A stretch of DNA of 64,000 bases from Rattus norvegicus (GCF_036323735.1 NC_086026.1:56053039-56117038); one strand, 5' to 3'. Positions 43,975 through 54,960 are shown, counted from the first letter of the stretch. Program-made: numbers and translations. The notes: generated from the sequence alone by a model not told the origin.

Positions 43975-44110
43975 CCGCACATACAGACCTGGGTTCAAAT
44001 TCTAGCTTGGCTGATGATCTTGGACACATGACTTGATCAGTCTGAGAATTACATTCTGGCCATCCCAAAGCACAGCATCTTATGGAGATTAAGTAAGAGA
44101 ATGCCTCCCA
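43975..44110 (+). repeat. MIR SINE
   Basis: 'acagacctgggttcaaattc', 'tagcttggctgatgatcttg', 'gacacatgacttgatcag' and 'tatggagattaagtaagag' follow sense MIR. Confidence 0.75.
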
Positions 44111-44149
44111 TGTATGAGAATAGTCCTGCAGGGGGTTGGAAGTTGTTTA

Positions 44150-44462
44150 AGGTTAACGACATGAAGCAGATGGGAAGATGGTACAGTTGATACAGTTCCC
44201 AGAACACACGCAGAAAGCTGGGCATTAGGAACCATTATGTCTAACCTTGATGCTGGGTAGGACGAGGCAGGAGGATCCGTGGTCTTACTGGCTAGCCAGC
44301 TTAGCCTAATCTCCAAGACCCAGGTCCCAGTGAGAGACTCTGTCTTAAAACAATGAGGTAGAGGGCCCCAAGGACCAATGCCTGAGGTTGTCCTCTGGCT
44401 TCCACAATCACAAGCTTAAATACAAATTACCCCCAACACCCATGCAAGTACAAGAAAAGATC
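44150..44462 (+). repeat. tRNA-headed composite rodent SINE (B4/RSINE1-like)
   Basis: 'gatgggaagatggtacagtt' head, 'gaggcaggaggatccgtggt', 'ctggctagccagcttagcct', 'agtgagagactctgtcttaa' and 'ggttgtcctctggcttccac' are sense orientation of the family at 684. Confidence 0.8.
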
Positions 44463-44864
44463 TTCTTCCTGCCCAACTCTCAGCTAGACTTAAAGTAAGT
44501 AAAGGAGGAGAGGCCTTTGCTGGAGGCGAGTGGTAGTGAACTCCAGAGCTCTGTCCACAGGGGAAAGGTAGGGAAGGCTACGCAGTAGAGAGGCAGGCAG
44601 GATCTGGAGGCCTCCCTATGATCACTCATTTGTTTAACTGAGCTCAGCAGCTCTGCCACGGAGGAGGTATGGGCTCCAGGCCTGGAGGCCTGTTCCACAC
44701 GGGCCCAGCTATTCTTGGGAGCTTTTTTATGTCATAAAGAGAGTCCCCTAACTGGCCTGATGACCTTTCCTCAGGCTTCCTGAAGGCTGAGTTATATATC
44801 ACCTGGTGAACGGAATAAGAGTCACCTCCCTAGAGATAGCAGAAAAAGCATGCAAGAGGGACGA
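44463..44864. other. Unique DNA, no gene seen
   Basis: No repeat or coding signal recognised. Confidence 0.4.
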
Positions 44865-45080
44865 TAATAATAGCTTCCACTTGGTGAGATTTACAGTGTT
44901 CCCAACATTCTGCTGAGCTCTTTGGATACATTTCCATGTTTAATCTTCGTGCCTTCAATACCAGTGGTAAGAATGGCAGTTCAGAGCCACCAAAGGTACT
45001 CAATATCACACAGCTAGCAACCAGCAGAACCAGGCTGTGAACACAAGCTTTGCCTGACTCTTGGTATCCTCAGTCCAAGT
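44865..45080 (-). repeat. MIR SINE, nearly full length
   Basis: 'acgataataatagcttccac', 'ttggtgagatttacagtg', 'gctgagctctttggataca', 'caatatcacacagctagcaa' and 'tttgcctgactcttggtatc' match antisense MIR over most of its length. Confidence 0.8.
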
Positions 45081-45589
45081 ACTTCACATTATTGGGATGG
45101 GGTAGGACATTGTAGCATTGTCGTTTCTCAGGGGCAAGGACATACTAGCCCAGAAGTTAGTTCCTGGGCTCTGGGTAGGCAACTGGTTTGTGAGGACTGC
45201 TCTTTTCCTGCGGGGGGGAGGGGTGAGCTCAGGGAGAGGACGCTGATTTAATCTACTGATTGTGCCATATGTTCAGTTTGTGGCCAAGCTGGTGACAAAA
45301 ACATGAAGACCATTAGGAATTATCTTTGCGGCTTGATTGACTGCATTGTCTTCAGCTGGAGCTAAAGTCTGAGCGAGATAGGTCAGAGAATGCTAGGATC
45401 ACTCCCTGGAGGCAGGCAACAAGGCTCAGCCCAGCTCTTCCTCTCTGCTCACTCAGGTGAAGCCATAGGTTGAGTCAACAAGTTTGAAGCTTGGCTACCA
45501 GGGCAAAGCTGCTCTCCCTGTGGGAGAGTCCCGTCTGCCTGTATGAGTTTCTGTCCAGCCTTTCTAAGAAAATATGGATAGGGCAGGAT
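45081..45589. other. Unique DNA next to candidate enhancers
   Basis: No repeat family. A run of seven Gs is near 45212. 'gatttaatctactgattgtg' (45245) and 'ggcttgattgactgcattg' (45331) are AT-containing unique words that may belong to the adjacent conserved block. Confidence 0.35.
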
Positions 45590-45705
45590 TGTGTCGTAAT
45601 CGCCACATCTAATTACAAAAGAAGGGTGTAAATCACCGAATAAAATTAGTTTTCAGAGTCTTAATTATCATCAGAAAGAGTAATTAATAAGCAAAACAGG
45701 AAATG
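45590..45705. promoter_or_regulatory. Candidate CNE: homeodomain-site cluster
   Basis: In 116 bp: tcgtaatcgcc (45594), tctaattacaaa (45608), aaaattagtttt (45643), cttaattatcatc (45660) and agtaattaataag (45679). 'gtaaatcaccgaataaaatt' keeps a CpG. No repeat or coding signature. Dense TAAT/ATTA palindromes resemble known homeobox-responsive enhancers. Confidence 0.5.
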
Positions 45706-46139
45706 ACCAAGCCAAGTTTCCTAGTCAGCAAAGATGGGAAGTGGGAGGGATAGGACAGATGAGTGGGGTGTCGGTGGGAGTGATACAGTACCAAAGCTTC
45801 CAGAGCCAAAGTGGACAACACAAAAATGAATACCCTGGGGCCCCATGCATCTCAGAAGTTCAAATGCCTTTCAAACTTTGGTTTGCAAAGTTTCTAGGTC
45901 ATTCCTTGTAGGCCTCTTCCTTTCCCAGGCCTGGAGGCCAGAGGAAGACAGAAAAATTAGAATAAACAGACAGACCGGTTCCCTTTTCGATCCTTCAGAG
46001 TAACAGGCTCTGGGCCAGAAACTCTCAAACCATTCGATGATAACAAGCTGCCGTTCAGTGCCACTGGCTGTCCGAGAGACCGCCCTGGCTTTTCTGTGTC
46101 TGTTCCTCAGCTTGTTTTTCTTTTTCCCCTCTTCCTTTT
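45706..46139. other. Unique DNA between two candidate CNEs
   Basis: Repeat-free; contains 'accattcgatgataacaagc' (46030) and 'gtccgagagaccgccctggc' (46070) with retained CpGs, suggesting selection may extend through it. Confidence 0.35.
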
Positions 46140-46660
46140 CTTTATTTATTCATTTTAGTAGTAGCATCATATAAATAAAACACCATTACAAAAATGTCGC
46201 AGAAAGTTCAAAACTATTCATTATCCATTTCGTACAGATTAAAATTGCCATCAAGGCTGTTTGGATTTGACTCGCGTTCCTCTCCTTCTAATGAGCCGGA
46301 TAGAGAAGGCAAAGGATGCTAATTCGTCCTTACATCTCTATCATATCTCGGCTTTTACTATATAAAGCGTCAAGGTCGCATTCTGGGGAAATGTCTTTTT
46401 ACCAAAGGTGCTATAATAATAATGAAGAAGCAATTTGTTTCAGCAAACTGCCTGCAGTAATGAGGCTTAATTATAACCATGTTATTAATACCGCTGCTTA
46501 AGGTAATTCACTTCTGAGCGGGGTGCAGAACAGTAAACTATAATTTAAACAAGAATCGAGACCTAATTTAAATCATCGGATCTACTGCGGAAAAAGGCAA
46601 ACAGAGTGACTATAATCCGCACGTGATTTAAAGCTTCCCCTTTGTGCCATTTCCAGGAGA
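46140..46660. promoter_or_regulatory. Candidate developmental enhancer (strongest CNE)
   Basis: About 520 bp of unique sequence with TAAT-type cores at gatgctaattcg (46314), ggcttaattataac (46464), gttattaatacc (46481) and cctaatttaaatcatcgg (46562). A CACGTG E-box lies at 46620-46625. CpGs persist in gactcgcgttcc, gtcaaggtcgcattc and atccgcacgtg. AT-rich yet CpG-bearing and repeat-free DNA, next to a second such cluster, is the usual look of deeply conserved enhancers. No coding frame above 61 codons. Conservation not tested. Confidence 0.6.
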
Positions 46661-46934
46661 CCTGGGTGACTATCAGAGGGGCAAGGAGTCCCGTTGTGGG
46701 TCTGGGTCCTCTTCCTCTACCAGGAGGCTTTGTCGGTGAGACAGCTGTGTATCCAGGAACCTGTTGACTCTTTTCAGCTCCTCTACAGAGACAGGTGAGG
46801 TTGGCAAGGTGGAAGGAAGGTCCCCATCACCTCAAGGACATCTTCAAGGTGATCTTGAACTCACTGTTTCTGTCCCTGCTATCTTAGGATGAAAACATGG
46901 GTTTGTGATGGAAGAGACCGCATCTGACTGAATT
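46661..46934. other. Unique DNA, no gene seen
   Basis: No recognised feature. Confidence 0.4.
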
Positions 46935-47310
46935 TCCTTTTCTTTTTAAAATGTAGTTTTAATTTACTCTTTGATAGTTTTACAATTCTGTACATGTATG
47001 CAATGCATTTTGATCACACCTACCTCTTATTCCCCCTCCAACTTCTGATTACCCTGTGTTCTCCTCTCACCTTTATGTCTTAAAATGAATAACCCACAGA
47101 GTCTAATTAGTGCCTACTGGTCTGGGCATAGGTGTAGCAGATCAAGATTAACCCATTAGGGACCACACCTTTGAGGAAAACTGACTCTCCTTAACTCTTA
47201 GCAGTCAGTTAGACTAGACATGAGGCCTTGTGACTCCCTCGCCAGTCCCTGCTGCAATGTTGATTGGCTTGATCTTGTGCAGGTCTTGTTTGACTCTCAA
47301 TTTCTACAAA
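46935..47310 (-). repeat. Rodent L1 (Lx-type) 3' UTR fragment
   Basis: 'gatagttttacaattctgta', 'catgtatgcaatgcattttg', 'atcacacctacctctt', 'gagtctaattagtgcctact', 'aggaaaactgactctcc' and 'tggcttgatcttgtgcaggt' match a rodent L1 3' UTR. The T-rich left end suggests minus orientation. Confidence 0.65.
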
Positions 47311-47779
47311 AGCTCACGTGAAATCCATGAACAGAGACGATTTGCTGCCCAAGAACACACAGTGGACTGCAGGATATAAACCAACACTACCTGTCGGTCT
47401 GGTGTCCTCTCAGTGATGTTAACTTACTTTGCAAGTCTAAGCATCCCTCTGCCATGCTAACGGGGTTACCTCAGATACTGACACGAAGATTGCAAAATGT
47501 AGCTGTTCCCTCCAAGAACTCCTAAGATGTTTGTTAGAAAATGTAAGTTCATGCACCCCACGCCTAGATTCTGATTTTCTTTGTGTCGGGGACTCGTGTA
47601 TTTATTAAGAACGTTGAATACCAAGCTTTATTTTGCAGTATCAGAATACAATAAATGAGGAATGTGCACATGTGTGTATGTGTGCGAGCATATGTTTCAA
47701 GGACTACCTTGTGAGTTATATATAGTCATTCATCTTCTTAACATTTATGTGCACCAATTATGGGTACAACACTTTATAT

Positions 47780-47794
47780 TGCTGCTCTATTTTC
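47780..47794. repeat. Target-site duplication of B2, left copy
   Basis: tgctgctctattttc, exact partner of 47989-48003. Confidence 0.95.
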
Positions 47795-47988
47795 TTTTTC
47801 TTTTTTTTTAAATATTTATTTATTTTATGTATGTGAGTACACTCTAACTGTCTTCAGACACACCAGAAGAGGGCATCAGATCTCATTACCTATGGCTGTG
47901 AGCCACCATGTGGTTGCTGGGAATTGAACTCAGGACCTCTGAAAGAGCAGTCAGTGCTCTTAACCTCTGAGCCATCTCTCCAGCCCCC
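47795..47988 (-). mobile_element. B2 SINE with perfect target-site duplication
   Basis: The minus strand reads ggggctggagagatggctca, with A box, B box 'gagttcaattccc', 'ctcacagccat' and 'cctcttctggtgtgtctga'. Its poly-A tail is the poly-T at 47795-47813. The exact 15-bp duplication on both sides and low divergence make this one of the younger insertions here. Transcribed, if at all, by RNA polymerase III from its own boxes. Confidence 0.97.
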
Positions 47989-48003
47989 TGCTGCTCTATT
48001 TTC
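47989..48003. repeat. Target-site duplication of B2, right copy
   Basis: tgctgctctattttc, exact partner of 47780-47794. Confidence 0.95.
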
Positions 48004-50094
48004 AATGAGCTTTCCTCTTTTTGATTAAGGACAGTAGTCCATGTTACTCTAAATGAAAAAGAGCAGGGGGTTGAGAACAGACGTTAAGTGTGTGGTCTAT
48101 ATTGAAAGACCATGTGGATCACCATGCTCGTGACAGTGCTCCAGAGATGTTAGATATTGCCAAGGGAAGGAGATGCCTTTTCTAAGATTCAATGTTCGCT
48201 AGCTAAGATTTAGGAATCTCCGCGTTCAGGCTGAGTTAACGAGGCAATTATGAATGCTCCGCGACTGACAATTTTCAAAAACATGAGAGACTTCTAGAGG
48301 CAGAGCAGTGAAGGTGCTATTTACAGCCTCGATTCTGTGAGAATGATAGGGCCTCTACCAAAGACCCAGCGGACACTGGAGCTGGGAGAAGGCAGGAGGT
48401 GCTCCACTGTGAGTCTCACCTCGCCTCTTCCAAGCTCCATGCACAGGGAGATTCCACAGCAAAACAGAAATTGGAACTTCCTAGAGTTAAATCTGGGTAT
48501 CATGGAGGGAATACCTTTTATTATTCAGACCCCTAACTTCCAGAAGACTTTTCCAACGAGTTTGTAAAGTGGGAAGAGGGAAGCAAGCCCTCCAAATGTT
48601 TCAGAACACAACAAAAATCGTCATGACCTTCATCTTTATTATTCTTACCTTTGATGTGACGTATATACAGTAATTAAAAGCCCTACTTTATCCACAGGTC
48701 AATCTCTTCCTCAAAACAACCTTCCCAGGCCTGCCTCAGGTTATCTGCCACATCCTCCCTACATAGCTTCCTGACTCTGCTCCCTCTGAGAAGCCCGTGT
48801 TTCTCTCTCCCACTCTCCTACCTCTGCATTTTCATTTCTTCTCACTTTTGTTCCTTTCAAAGACAACTTTCCCCTCCTGGCTTCCCTACTGGTAGGAGTT
48901 CTGCAAAGCCAAATGACAGCAAATGATGTCTCCAACTGGTAGTAATGATTGGGCTCTGGCTGAACTGCAGCAAGAAGGCACAGAGCTGCCAGAGAGAGCC
49001 TAGTGTTACCTGTGTGCCCCCAACCCCCACTGCATCTTCTATGCAATTGCACGCATACATATATGCATGCACATGTAAGGTACCTCAGGCTTGCACAATG
49101 AAAACACAGACATAAATGCTGGTTTACAAAAGCAAAGACATACATGCCCACATAGATCAAGACTCCCACTGAGCTCCACACAGCAAGAACTCTCATTTCC
49201 TCCCCAATTAACCCTTTCTAATGTCCCAGAGTGCTGGGTTCACGCCCATCAGTGTTGGCAGCAGGGGTTTGGGAATGCTGTCCATTTTAATCTTGACACT
49301 ATAACCTGGCCAGATAAAAATGTCTGGAGGAATGCAGACAGCATCGGAGTGAGGGAAGAGAAGGAGGGTGTGGCAGAACTTCCTGCCCCAGTCCATCTCC
49401 TTGCCACCTCCTGCGGGCTGCTTTATCTCATGCTGTGTGAGCACAAAGAGGGGCGTCTGATTTGATGCAAGACACGTATAAAGCCGTTCACAGTGCCTCA
49501 CTGTGACACAGTGTCCAACTGACCTGTCTAAATACAGCACAGGTTCTGCCACCCTGCAAACCTTCCATGCAGACACTCCCAATGTAGCCTTCCCTTACTG
49601 CCCTGTCTCCAAGCAATGTCCTCTGAGCCCAGACTCACGCATCTCAAAGCAGAATCTGCATTTGTGTCTTTTGCATTTTGGAGGAATCCAGCCCACCTTG
49701 TGGAAGGACATGAGAGGAGAAGGTGATGGTCAGTGACCCCAGAGAGAATTAGGATGTGAGAAGGCACTTACACCAGAACTCCTTTTAGAGCTTGGGTGTG
49801 AATGCTGGGCTTCCCATAGATAGCCATGACTTGTTACAAAGAGCTTCAGGGCTCCTTTTTAAAAGCCCTGGAAATTGAGATCCCTCTAAGACAACCCTGC
49901 TGAGTAGTGACACCTCGATAGGTCAATAGGGGCAATCACCTAGTATCTGGTTAAACTGGATCCTCCTCAGACCAGAGTTCCTAGGAGAGTCTTTGTGGGT
50001 AAAAAGTACCATTCAGCCTTTCCTGGGTCACTATTCTGATGATAAAAGTATCTTTCATCTCATTCTTTTCAAAGCAGTTTTACACGATTAGCCT
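48004..50094. other. Unique DNA, no gene seen
   Basis: Two kilobases without confident repeats. 'ctcttcctcaaaacaacctt' (48703) may be antisense L2. A 145-codon minus-strand frame (48759-49196) and 124-codon frames near 49.1-49.6 kb have no recognisable domain, and overlapping frames on both strands argue against coding. Confidence 0.4.
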
Positions 50095-50330
50095 ATTGAT
50101 TGATTGAGTCATTGTACACATTTATTGAACGCACAGGACACTTCTGATCTTGATAGAACAAAGTGAGATCCAGATAAATACCTGCACCCATGGTGGGTGT
50201 CCACAAAGACCAGGCCATGCCGATGGATGCCCTGAGTGGTGAGGCGGGTTTTACAGAGAGAAAAGAGGGCAGCCTTCAAGAGAATGCCATCCTAAACACT
50301 GTGAAGGGCAGACAGCAAACCCAGGGAACT
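50095..50330 (+). repeat. L2 LINE fragment
   Basis: 'cacatttattgaacgcacag' then 'atagaacaaagtgagatcca' and 'gagggcagccttcaag' follow sense L2. Diverged. Confidence 0.5.
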
Positions 50331-50794
50331 GGCTTATCAGAGGGGCCAAGTGTCTTCTGACTGTCCTGGCATTGGAGGCAGATTAGAATATAGCTCCTGC
50401 TTCAAATCAGATGCGCCTTCCTCCTGTTTTCCAAAACGTACTTTCTAGAAAGTTCTTCCCGTGGTCAGACCTCCTCTTTCCTTCCTCTTGTCTGAGTGGA
50501 AAAACACGCGCACCCTGGTTCTTTCTGGGCCCACATGTACATCACTCCAGGGACAAGATAGGACAAAAAATGTCCTTGTTTCCTCTACTTCCCAAAGAAG
50601 GTCAGCAACACGGAGCAGCTGTCTGTACATCAGTCTCATGCAGCCTCCGCCAGGATGTTTATTTTCCCCAGAGGAGTCCTGGCTAGGTGCAGTATGCACT
50701 GTACACTGTACATGGTGACAGGGACAATTCTGCATATCTGTTCAGAACCGGGGCTCCAGGTAACTGCTTGGGTCTAGGTCCCATACCAGGGCCA
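50331..50794. other. Unique DNA, no gene seen
   Basis: Open frames of 85-96 codons on opposite strands overlap here. 'gtgcagtatgcactgtacac' (50688-50707) is a small imperfect palindrome. No gene recognised. Confidence 0.4.
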
Positions 50795-50802
50795 GTGTGT
50801 GT

Positions 50803-50850
<48 letters not shown>
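50795..50850. repeat. (GT)n microsatellite
   Basis: A GT run with one 'gagt' interruption near 50807. Confidence 0.97.
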
Positions 50851-50854
<4 letters not shown>

Positions 50855-51429
50855 CTGTTTTTGACTTTCTGTAGGAAGAGATAGGATAGTAACAAAAATG
50901 CCTTTCTGTCTGAGGGCGCTAGAGAATCAGGTGTGTATCCGTGCTAGAATAAATTGGAGTAACAAGACCAAGAAAGACTTTAAACATTTTAATAACTTGA
51001 AGACCCCCACCCCCTTCCAAGTATGATGGACAGCACTGAAGGAGAGTGAGGGTGACTGTGTGAGGGGTTTCTGGGAAGTGCGGGCTTCTGGGTAGAGTAG
51101 CAGCCTTTCCTTTGGGGCACAGAGTTCCCTCTTTCTATTTCTCCTTGAAGAGCAAGGATCCTAAACTCCAGCAGTGTGTAGACTATGTGGTACTGAAGGG
51201 CACGTTCCAGAGACTGAAGGTGGAGGTGCTTATGCCAGGGATGTAAGACAAGGCGCTTGGGGCCTCCATGCATGGGGGTGGAGGAGTAAGGCTTGGGAGA
51301 AGCTGGCAGGCTAGGAGTTTTAGATGGTCCCGAGTCACCTAGGAAACGTGCAGACTTGGGGCCCTGTCTCTTTAAAGCCTTCCCCACCTGGTGCCACAGC
51401 CTACAGGGAATGGACAACTTCAGCTCTCT
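50851..51429. other. Unique DNA, no gene seen
   Basis: The 142-codon minus-strand frame (50989-51417) carries no recognised motif. Confidence 0.4.
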
Positions 51430-51690
51430 GAGTAACCAAAGCCATAAATGAGGAGCGGGCGAGCATCTCTCCTGAATTCATCTCCCTGTGCCTGGTGCTT
51501 AAAGTGAATTGAGAAGAAGATCTGATAAATGAATAAACCTGTAAATGGAATAAAAAACCTTATGAACCTGAAGGAGAAATAGGAGTCCCAGGTCTGTTAA
51601 GTCTAAATTGAATAAATCTGATCAACTCCCTGACAATTCCTGCCAATGCTCCTGAACAAGGAGGAGAAGAGGGGTAAGCGGGGAGGGGCT
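51430..51690. promoter_or_regulatory. Possible CNE
   Basis: 'gcttaaagtgaattgagaag', 'gatctgataaatgaataaac', 'aaaaaaccttatgaacctga', 'agtctaaattgaataaatct' and 'cctgccaatgctcctgaaca' form unique, moderately AT-rich DNA without repeat signature. Less site-dense than the 46-kb element. Confidence 0.3.
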
Positions 51691-52644
51691 GAGAAGGGAG
51701 CACATGCAATGGGGAGGAAGGCAGGAACTGGCTCCCTAATTAAGCTGTTGTTGGAGCCAACAGAAGGGAAGGTCCGGACACCCCCAATTTCACGATTGGA
51801 CTGAAGAGGAGATGATCAAAGAAGACCCCCAAGAGTCCAGCAGCTCCTCCATGTCTGTTGTAGGACATCTCAGGAGAGCAATCAGAGATCTGCACAAAGT
51901 AGGGGAGGCCAAAATCTCTCTCTCTGGAGCCCTCTGTGGTCTCTGCACTGCTTGGCAGGTATTTCAGGGTGGGAAGTCATATGGGGAATAAGCTTGGACA
52001 GTAAGGGGCCCTTGCCTAGCCATTGACCTCCTATGGTTTCTCTCTCGTGCTAGGCAAATTACTACCTGTGATGGTAAAACTCAGCCACAAAGTTTTTGTT
52101 TTTTCTTTAAATGCTCACCCCAGTGTGTAATGCCGTTGCTGATACTGAGCTTGCAACCCCTCCTCCTGAATCTGGGACGTGGTCTGGTGGGGACTTCTGA
52201 CCGTCCCCACCATCACAGAGCAGAACAGTGTCACCCAGGCTGCATGACTTTCAAAGCTGAGGCAGAAAAATATCAGCTTCTCTTTGATGTTCTTGGACAT
52301 GGTCTCTAGGGAAGGAGCCTCCGTGAAGGACACAGAATCCTCCCTGGGAGATGTTCCAGCACAGATGAGCTCCCAGCTGCCAGGCAGCATTAGCAGCTAG
52401 CTGTAGGAGTGTGCCCCCAGCCTGGGCGAACCTCCGGGTGACTGCCACCTCTGACCGCAGCACCCAGTGAGAGCTGCCTTACCAAGCCAATCCCGAATTC
52501 CTGACCTGTAACATCTGAGCAGAATGCAGGTGTGATGGAAACTATGGAAGTTTGGAGTAATTTGCTGAGCTGAGCCAAAACACATCGATTTTGGGGTTCT
52601 TCTCTAGAGTTAAAGGGTAGACTAGGCTAGCTTTTAAAATATAG
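51691..52644. other. Unique DNA, no gene seen
   Basis: GC-moderate, with several overlapping minus-strand frames (60-91 codons) at 52.1-52.6 kb that lack motifs. 'gctccctaattaagctgttg' (51729) is a TAATTA site near the preceding candidate element. Confidence 0.35.
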
Positions 52645-53335
52645 CTTGAAAATTATCTATGGGGTCAATGAACTTTCACCCCAACATTTTTATTGTTGTT
52701 AAACACACATAGAGTAACTCTATCAACTTACCCATTTTTATGGGTAGATTTCATCGGTATTAGAGACATTACTCTCAAGATCCATCTTCCTTATTCTTTT
52801 CCTTTTGTACAATTGAACCTGTGAGCATTAAAGAGCAATTCCTTGTCTCCCTAACTCCCTTGCATGCTGCAACTTCATTTTACCCCAGGGTTCATTTGTC
52901 AAATGATCTTCCTTTTGAAGGCTGAGTGATATTTTATTGGATGGACAGACCACATTCTGCTAATCTATTCATTCATCAAGTGAAGGTGATTTTGGTAGGT
53001 TCTATGTTTCATATATTGTGAATAATGCTGGGATGAATTTGTGATCATTGATATCTCTTTAAGATTCTGCCTGTAATTTTTGCTGACATATAGCCCAAAG
53101 TGGAATTGATGGATCATATAGCCATGTTGCTTTAACATTTCTTGAGGAAGCGCCACAGTGGGTGTTTTCTATGCCAGCTGTGTCATTTTGTCCTTCTACA
53201 GAGCACCAGACTTTGAATCTTTTCACACCTTCACCAACGCTCGTTTTCCGAGTTTTTTTCTTATGGGTATAAAGTGACATCTATTTTAGACTTGATTTGC
53301 ATTTTCTTAATGACTAGTGATGTTGAACATTTTTT
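52645..53335 (-). repeat. Old L1 LINE 3' end / ORF2 tail
   Basis: 'cttttgaaggctgagtgata', 'ttttattggatggacagacc', 'attgtgaataatgctgggat', 'caaagtggaattgatggatc', 'gacttgatttgcattttctt' and 'aatgactagtgatgttgaac' are antisense L1 landmarks in order. Confidence 0.88.
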
Positions 53336-53389
53336 TTCAAAGCTGTTTTCTTTAAAAAGGCAGAATTCAAATGGCACAAAATAGTAAAA

Positions 53390-54229
53390 AAAAAAACAAA
53401 CCAGAAATTAAATACTTTCCTTCTCTGCTCTTGAATTCTTCCCACCAGTAAAAGATAATTACCACCAACAAATGATTGAATCTTCTCGAAAGGTTTCATC
53501 GTGATTAGAACATATGCAAACAGACATCCTTATAAAAGTACACATAGGATTATATCATGCTCAATTATTTTATAATTTGCTGTTTTTACTAACTTGTAGA
53601 GGTTGGAATAGTTTACACTCAATAGATGCATGTGTACTGAATCCTTTTTCATGGCTATATAGTATATAGTAGGGTGGGACTGTGGGAGTCTTTTCATCCT
53701 CAGTCACTCTCCAGGAGGATTTACGCTCCCCAGGTTGATTGGTTGGCTGGATTTTGCTCTTCTGGTACAATCTTGTCATTCGTGTACATTTCTTGATACT
53801 ATCTTTCATACAAGGATATTTGCTAGTTAAGCTGGCAGTGCTGTTTTTGGGTCAAAGGACACATGTGTTAAAGACTGTGGTAATTCCTGCCGAAGTTGCC
53901 TGTTATAGGCACACATTTAAAGCAGGCGGTGTGGAGGAGCCAGCGTTCTGCCAGCCTTCTGATCTTCCGAGTTTCATCAATCTGCTAGGAGAAAAGTGTG
54001 ACCTAGTTTATATTTTTATGCCTTTTCTTACGAAGTTGGACATTTTTATCTGTGTTGTGATGATTTTTTGATTCCCTGTTCTTTGAATAGCTAATTCATG
54101 TCCTCTGCGGACTGCACTCAGTCATTCATCCTTTTAAATCCCATTTGTAAAAACTTGTTTCAAGAAGTTTACTATGTTTATGCTACAAACATTTCCGAAT
54201 TAAATATGTCTTTTGACATATCACTTTGT
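53390..54229 (-). repeat. Second old L1 3' part
   Basis: 'attttataatttgctgtttt', 'ttttcatggctatatagtat', 'gatttttttgattccctgt' and 'gaatagctaattcatgtcct' restart and continue antisense L1 order, then run into the TG tract. Confidence 0.65.
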
Positions 54230-54477
54230 ATGTGTGTGAGAGTGTGCTTGTGTGTATGTGTGTGTTTTTGTGAGTGTGTGTGTGCATGTGTGTGTGCATG
54301 TGTGCATGTGTGTATGCGTGTGTGTGAGTATGTGTGTGAGTGTGTGTGTGCATGTGTGTGTGCATGTGTGCATGTGTGTATGCGTGTGTGTGAGTATGTG
54401 TGTGAGTGTGTGTGTGCATGTGTGTGTGCGTGTGTGTATGTGTATGTGAGTATGTGTGTGTGTGAGTGTGTGTGTAT
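54230..54477. repeat. TG-rich minisatellite with 66-bp period
   Basis: Copies begin at 54272, 54338 and 54404 (gagtgtgtgtgtgcatgtgt...gcgtgtgtgtgagtatgtgt); the third is partial. Because 66 is a multiple of three, all frames stay open and give VCVCVHVC- or HTHTHTCTH-type peptides, which are artefacts. Confidence 0.95.
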
Positions 54478-54735
54478 ATTCTATAATGTCATCTTTATTA
54501 GTTTTTGTTTTGTATAAAATGGCTTTTGAGGCTTGTCTTGCTTTCAAATGTCTTCTCTACTCCAGGATTATTAAACAAAATACATTTGTAGTGTTTCCTT
54601 CCAGGGCATATTATTTGACAGTTAAAAACTGGGATGTGCTGGGGTTTTATTTTTTGGTATGAGGAGTGAGGTAAGAACTCAGGTTTACTTTTTCTCAGAC
54701 AGTTAGACCAACATTCTCCAGTACAAATATAAACC
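54478..54735 (-). repeat. Old L1 LINE, continuation
   Basis: 'tctactccaggattattaaa' and 'tggtatgaggagtgaggtaa' match antisense L1 (ccactccaagattat...tggtgtgaggtaggga). The TG minisatellite sits inside the L1. Confidence 0.5.
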
Positions 54736-54960
54736 GAGCCACATATGTAATTGAAAATATCCTATTAACCACATTTTAAAAAGTAAAAAGAAACAGGTGG
54801 AAGTAATTATAACAACATATATTATTTAACTCACTCTATCTAAAATATCATTTCATCATGTAATTGATATAAGAATTATTAATGAGTTAGTTTGCTTTTT
54901 TTCATTCAGAGTCTTTAAAATCTTGTGTGTGCTTGGGACATTCTGTACTTTGTGTACCCA
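54736..54960. repeat. Ancient eutherian repeat, family not named
   Basis: 'tattatttaactcactctat', 'ctaaaatatcatttcatcat', 'gtaattgatataagaattat', 'taatgagttagtttgc' and 'ttttttcattcagagtcttt' parallel a repeat known from primates (catgtaatcaatataaaaat tattaatgagatattttac). Confidence 0.55.

Noticed and set aside
48759..49196. 145-codon minus-strand open frame with a hydrophobic start
   Set aside because: No known motif, no splice or promoter context, and equally long frames overlap nearby on the other strand.
50989..51417. 142-codon minus-strand frame
   Set aside because: No motif or codon pattern, no splice partners; treated as chance.
54098..54517. 139-codon + frame and 108-codon minus frame rich in Val/Cys or His/Thr
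   Set aside because: Translation of a TG minisatellite whose 66-bp period keeps all frames open.
54183..54547. CRISPR-like regularly spaced repeats
   Set aside because: The 66-bp periodicity is a TG minisatellite with no unique spacers, and the DNA is mammalian.
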